Below are positions 33,785 through 35,125 of a stretch of 35,125 nt of DNA, in pieces (the first letter of the stretch is position 1; every line of letters starts with the position of its first letter). The stretch is from Candidatus Fermentibacterota bacterium (lineage in GTDB: Bacteria > JAFGKV01): the NCBI GenBank assembly GCA_016928395.1, contig JAFGKV010000038.1, positions 1 to 35,125 on the forward strand, given 5' to 3'. Under the pieces are notes generated by a model that did not search any database, was not told the origin of the DNA, and saw only the letters and a list, made by a program, of their open reading frames with translations. A program made the translations under genes and the position numbers.

Positions 33785-34144
33785 TTAGCAGAATGTCAGT
33801 ACGATGTCGGCATCTTCCGCTTCGTCTACGAATGTCGCCACGCCTCCGCACTCGACGCCCTCAATGAGGTCCTCTTCCTTGCAGCCTACGATGGGAAACG
33901 CCGCCGAGCAGGCAATGAGCTTGGCATTTGCTTCACGGGCGATGTCGATGAATTGCGGCAATGACTTGGGCGCGCCTTCGAGCTTGATCTTCTCGGCGCC
34001 GCCCTTGCGGATAATGTTCAACCCCTCCATGGTGAAGAAGAGCACAAGCTCCATGTCCATGGCAATGGCGCCACTCCCTAGCATGAATGGGGGAAACGCC
34101 TTCTGAGGCTTATCGGATCCGCAGAATACCACCATCTTGGCCAT
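33785..34144 (-). CDS. DsrE-family protein (DsrE2/DsrE3-like)
   Basis: The 119-residue protein has the DsrE/peroxiredoxin-like alpha/beta fold: MAKMVVFCGS, MELVLFFTMEGLNIIRKGGA, AKLIACSAAFPIVGC, and EDLIEGVECGGVATFVDEA. Cysteines are 8, 79, 88, 99 and 119; Cys79 (in LIACS) is at the conserved sulfur-binding position. The protein ends with Cys as its very last residue. Such proteins take and pass persulfide, usually with TusA, which is the next gene downstream. The N-terminal membrane segment of some DsrE2 proteins is absent, so it is soluble. The ribosome binding site GGAGG is five bases before the ATG. Confidence 0.9.
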   Translation of the reverse strand: MAKMVVFCGSDKPQKAFPPFMLGSGAIAMDMELVLFFTMEGLNIIRKGGAEKIKLEGAPKSLPQFIDIAREANAKLIACSAAFPIVGCKEEDLIEGVECGGVATFVDEAEDADIVLTFC

Positions 34145-34306
34145 GAATTCCTCCGTGCGCAGAAAACAGATTCAACTGCAGCAGCCCCGCCCTTTTCTTC
34201 CAGCGTGGCGTGATCTAACGGCTCAAACGTCTCGAGGTCTTCGGAATGAAACCTCCTTGTTGTGTGGTGTCTTCGTGACGTGACGCAGAAAACGTGGATG
34301 CCACGG
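34145..34306. other. intergenic, 162 bases between arsR and dsrE-like genes
   Basis: This is the largest gap inside the apparent minus-strand operon. It holds the ribosome binding site of the DsrE-like gene (34150-34154). I found no promoter, hairpin terminator or small gene in it. Confidence 0.4.
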
Positions 34307-34633
34307 CTACGTGCCCGTTCCGATCTCTATGTCCTGATAGGTCCGGAGCTTGTCTATCTGTTCCAGCAAGCCTTGGCGAATCAGCCTCGAAGCCTCCAGG
34401 AATCGCGGGTTGGATACCCGGTAGAGGACCTCGCGTCCATCCTTGCGGAAATCGACTACCCCCTTGTAGCGCATTACTCTCAGATGCTGAGATGCGATCT
34501 GCATCGTCACACCGAGGCTCTCGGCGATCTCGCCCACCGACCGCTCCTCGTCTCCCAAAAACCACATAATGCGCAGACGCTTCGCATCCGAGAAGACGGC
34601 ACACAAATCGGCGTGTAGTTCGAAAATATCCAT
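34307..34633 (-). CDS. ArsR-family winged-helix regulator
   Basis: A 108-residue ArsR/SmtB regulator: ADLCAVFSDAKRLRIMWFL, recognition region VGEIAESLGVTMQIASQHLRVMRYKGVV, and the wing DGREVLYRV. It should act as a homodimeric repressor. The ELCVCDL metal site is absent and the only cysteine is Cys11, so it is not a classical arsenic or metal sensor. The two-cysteine layout of the sulfur-responsive ArsR regulators (SqrR, sHdrR) is also absent. Its position at the head of the tusA-hdr-nuo genes suggests it controls them, by analogy with sHdrR. No strong ribosome binding site is seen before the ATG. Confidence 0.92.
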   Translation of the reverse strand: MDIFELHADLCAVFSDAKRLRIMWFLGDEERSVGEIAESLGVTMQIASQHLRVMRYKGVVDFRKDGREVLYRVSNPRFLEASRLIRQGLLEQIDKLRTYQDIEIGTGT

Positions 34634-34660
34634 TCATCACCGTGGTGCTTTGATCATAAC

Positions 34661-34693
34661 CTTCCCTACCCCATCCAGGGCAGGGGTGGGAAG
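34661..34693. repeat. imperfect inverted repeat upstream of arsR
   Basis: Arms CTTCCCTACCCC (34661-34672) and GGGGTGGGAAG (34683-34693) pair with one bulged base around a 10-base loop. They lie 28-60 bases before the arsR start, inside the predicted leader. This could be an autoregulatory operator or a leader hairpin. Confidence 0.4.
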
Positions 34694-34744
34694 TGTGTGA
34701 GTGTCGCTAGTGCACAATTGCGTACTTGGCCAATAGTGGGCCGT

Positions 34745-34771
34745 ATTATCACCCTCCAAAGCCCCTGTCAA
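34745..34771 (-). promoter_or_regulatory. sigma-70-type promoter for the arsR-dsrE-tusA-hdr-nuo operon
   Basis: On the minus strand a perfect TTGACA (34766-34771) is followed after 15 bases by GATAAT (34745-34750). The spacer is two bases short of ideal. Transcription would start near 34738, about 105 bases before the arsR ATG. An ATTG...CAAT partial palindrome at 34718-34735, near the start point, could be an operator. No other promoter is evident for this gene set. Confidence 0.5.
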
Positions 34772-34779
34772 GTGAGCAA

Positions 34780-35125
34780 TGAGTATCCTCGTGGGCATGG
34801 ATCGCAGCGATGGCCCCCCGCCCGGATCACGGAGCACCAGGCCATAGGTGAGCGCCACATCCCCACCTGGTAATGCGAAGCCTTGGTACTCGGGTTCACC
34901 CGTGCGATCACGCACCCAGAGCCGCGAGGTACGCGTGGCGGTATGCCGTGAGGAAGGCGGGTATCCGCCGCGAAATCTCACCGACCCGTGGGGGTGAAGC
35001 ACAGGGTAGACCCACCTGAGGGGTGAAGCGACGCGAAGCCCCATAGCCCGGATATTTCATGAGGGGTTGGGATCGGGGGTAAAAGAGGGGTGGAGCCTGG
35101 CCAGACGAGACCGAGCCGCGATCGC
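34780..35125. other. gene-free, hairpin-rich terminal region
   Basis: No recognised gene. Several short perfect stems cluster here: CGGG-TTCA-CCCG (34891-34902), GTGCG-ATCA-CGCAC (34902-34915), GGCGG-GTAT-CCGCC (34956-34969), GGGT-AG-ACCC (35004-35013), plus GTGGG/CCCAC (34988-34992 and 35011-35015) and a direct repeat GGGGTGAAGC (34991 and 35020). The minus strand is open from 35044 to 34637, but the product matches no family I know. A structured RNA, intron fragment or dispersed repeat is possible. Confidence 0.4.

Noticed and set aside
34307-34633. ArsR-type regulator as an arsenic or metal sensor
   Set aside because: The ELCVCDL-type metal motif is missing and only Cys11 is present; no arsenic or metal export genes follow.
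34637-35044. 135-codon open frame on the minus strand upstream of arsR
   Set aside because: No recognisable family, no ribosome binding site, and it overlaps the predicted promoter and a hairpin-rich stretch. Kept only as part of the structured-region finding.
1-35125. CRISPR arrays, insertion sequences, integrases, tRNA or rRNA genes
   Set aside because: No regularly spaced repeats, transposase or integrase motifs, or tRNA-like cloverleafs were recognised by eye; a tRNAscan and Infernal run would settle small RNAs.

Overview
The window is a GC-rich stretch of bacterial chromosome with tightly packed genes. It has no rRNA, tRNA, CRISPR array or insertion sequence that I can recognise, and no marker that fixes the taxon. 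Iron-sulfur flavoenzymes, a multihaem cytochrome c and a secreted protein with a FlgD-like/sorting-type C-terminus suggest an anaerobic or microaerophilic bacterium. That C-terminal domain is common in the FCB superphylum and allied candidate phyla. The placement is inference only.

Region 1 (1-10.4 kb) is mostly housekeeping. On the plus strand it holds a TPR protein cut by the window edge, a phosphomannomutase/phosphoglucomutase, a cyanophycinase-like S51 peptidase, CutA, a metallo-beta-lactamase-fold hydrolase and a holin-like/phosphodiesterase fusion. On the minus strand are a short adenylate kinase and an anchored SGNH-fold protein. A zinc-ribbon thioredoxin, a DUF302 protein and an AmrS-like radical SAM protein follow on the plus strand.

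Region 2 (10.4-17.2 kb) is accessory. A 1011-residue exported protein joins a DJ-1/PfpI-like domain, a seven-repeat propeller, PKD, LamG and a FlgD-like tail. A membrane cytochrome joins a CopD-like membrane part, a cytochrome b5-like domain and an octahaem module of the hydroxylamine oxidoreductase type. Long gene-free stretches with operator-like inverted repeats lie around them.

Region 3 (17.2-34.7 kb) is the most interesting part. On the minus strand, from 34.6 kb down to 19.1 kb, sixteen closely spaced and often overlapping genes form one apparent operon: ArsR regulator, DsrE-like, TusA, MvhD-like, HdrA with a GltD-like insertion, a second HdrA, a small winged-helix protein, HdrC, HdrB-like, a NuoG-like protein ending in a GcvH-like domain, NuoE, an HndB-like ferredoxin, NuoF, a sensor kinase, an NtrC-type regulator and archaemetzincin. 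The set reads as a NAD(P)H-linked, flavin-based heterodisulfide-reductase-like complex associated with cytoplasmic sulfur carriers. Facing it on the plus strand is a 605-residue protein with a good sigma-54 promoter. It shares with the NuoG-like subunit a four-cysteine motif and a GcvH-like domain, and both domains carry Gly exactly where the lipoyl lysine should be. The sigma-54 activator encoded in the operon is the obvious candidate regulator of that promoter.

The last 500 bases hold a probable promoter for the operon and a hairpin-rich stretch that may be a structured RNA or a repeat.
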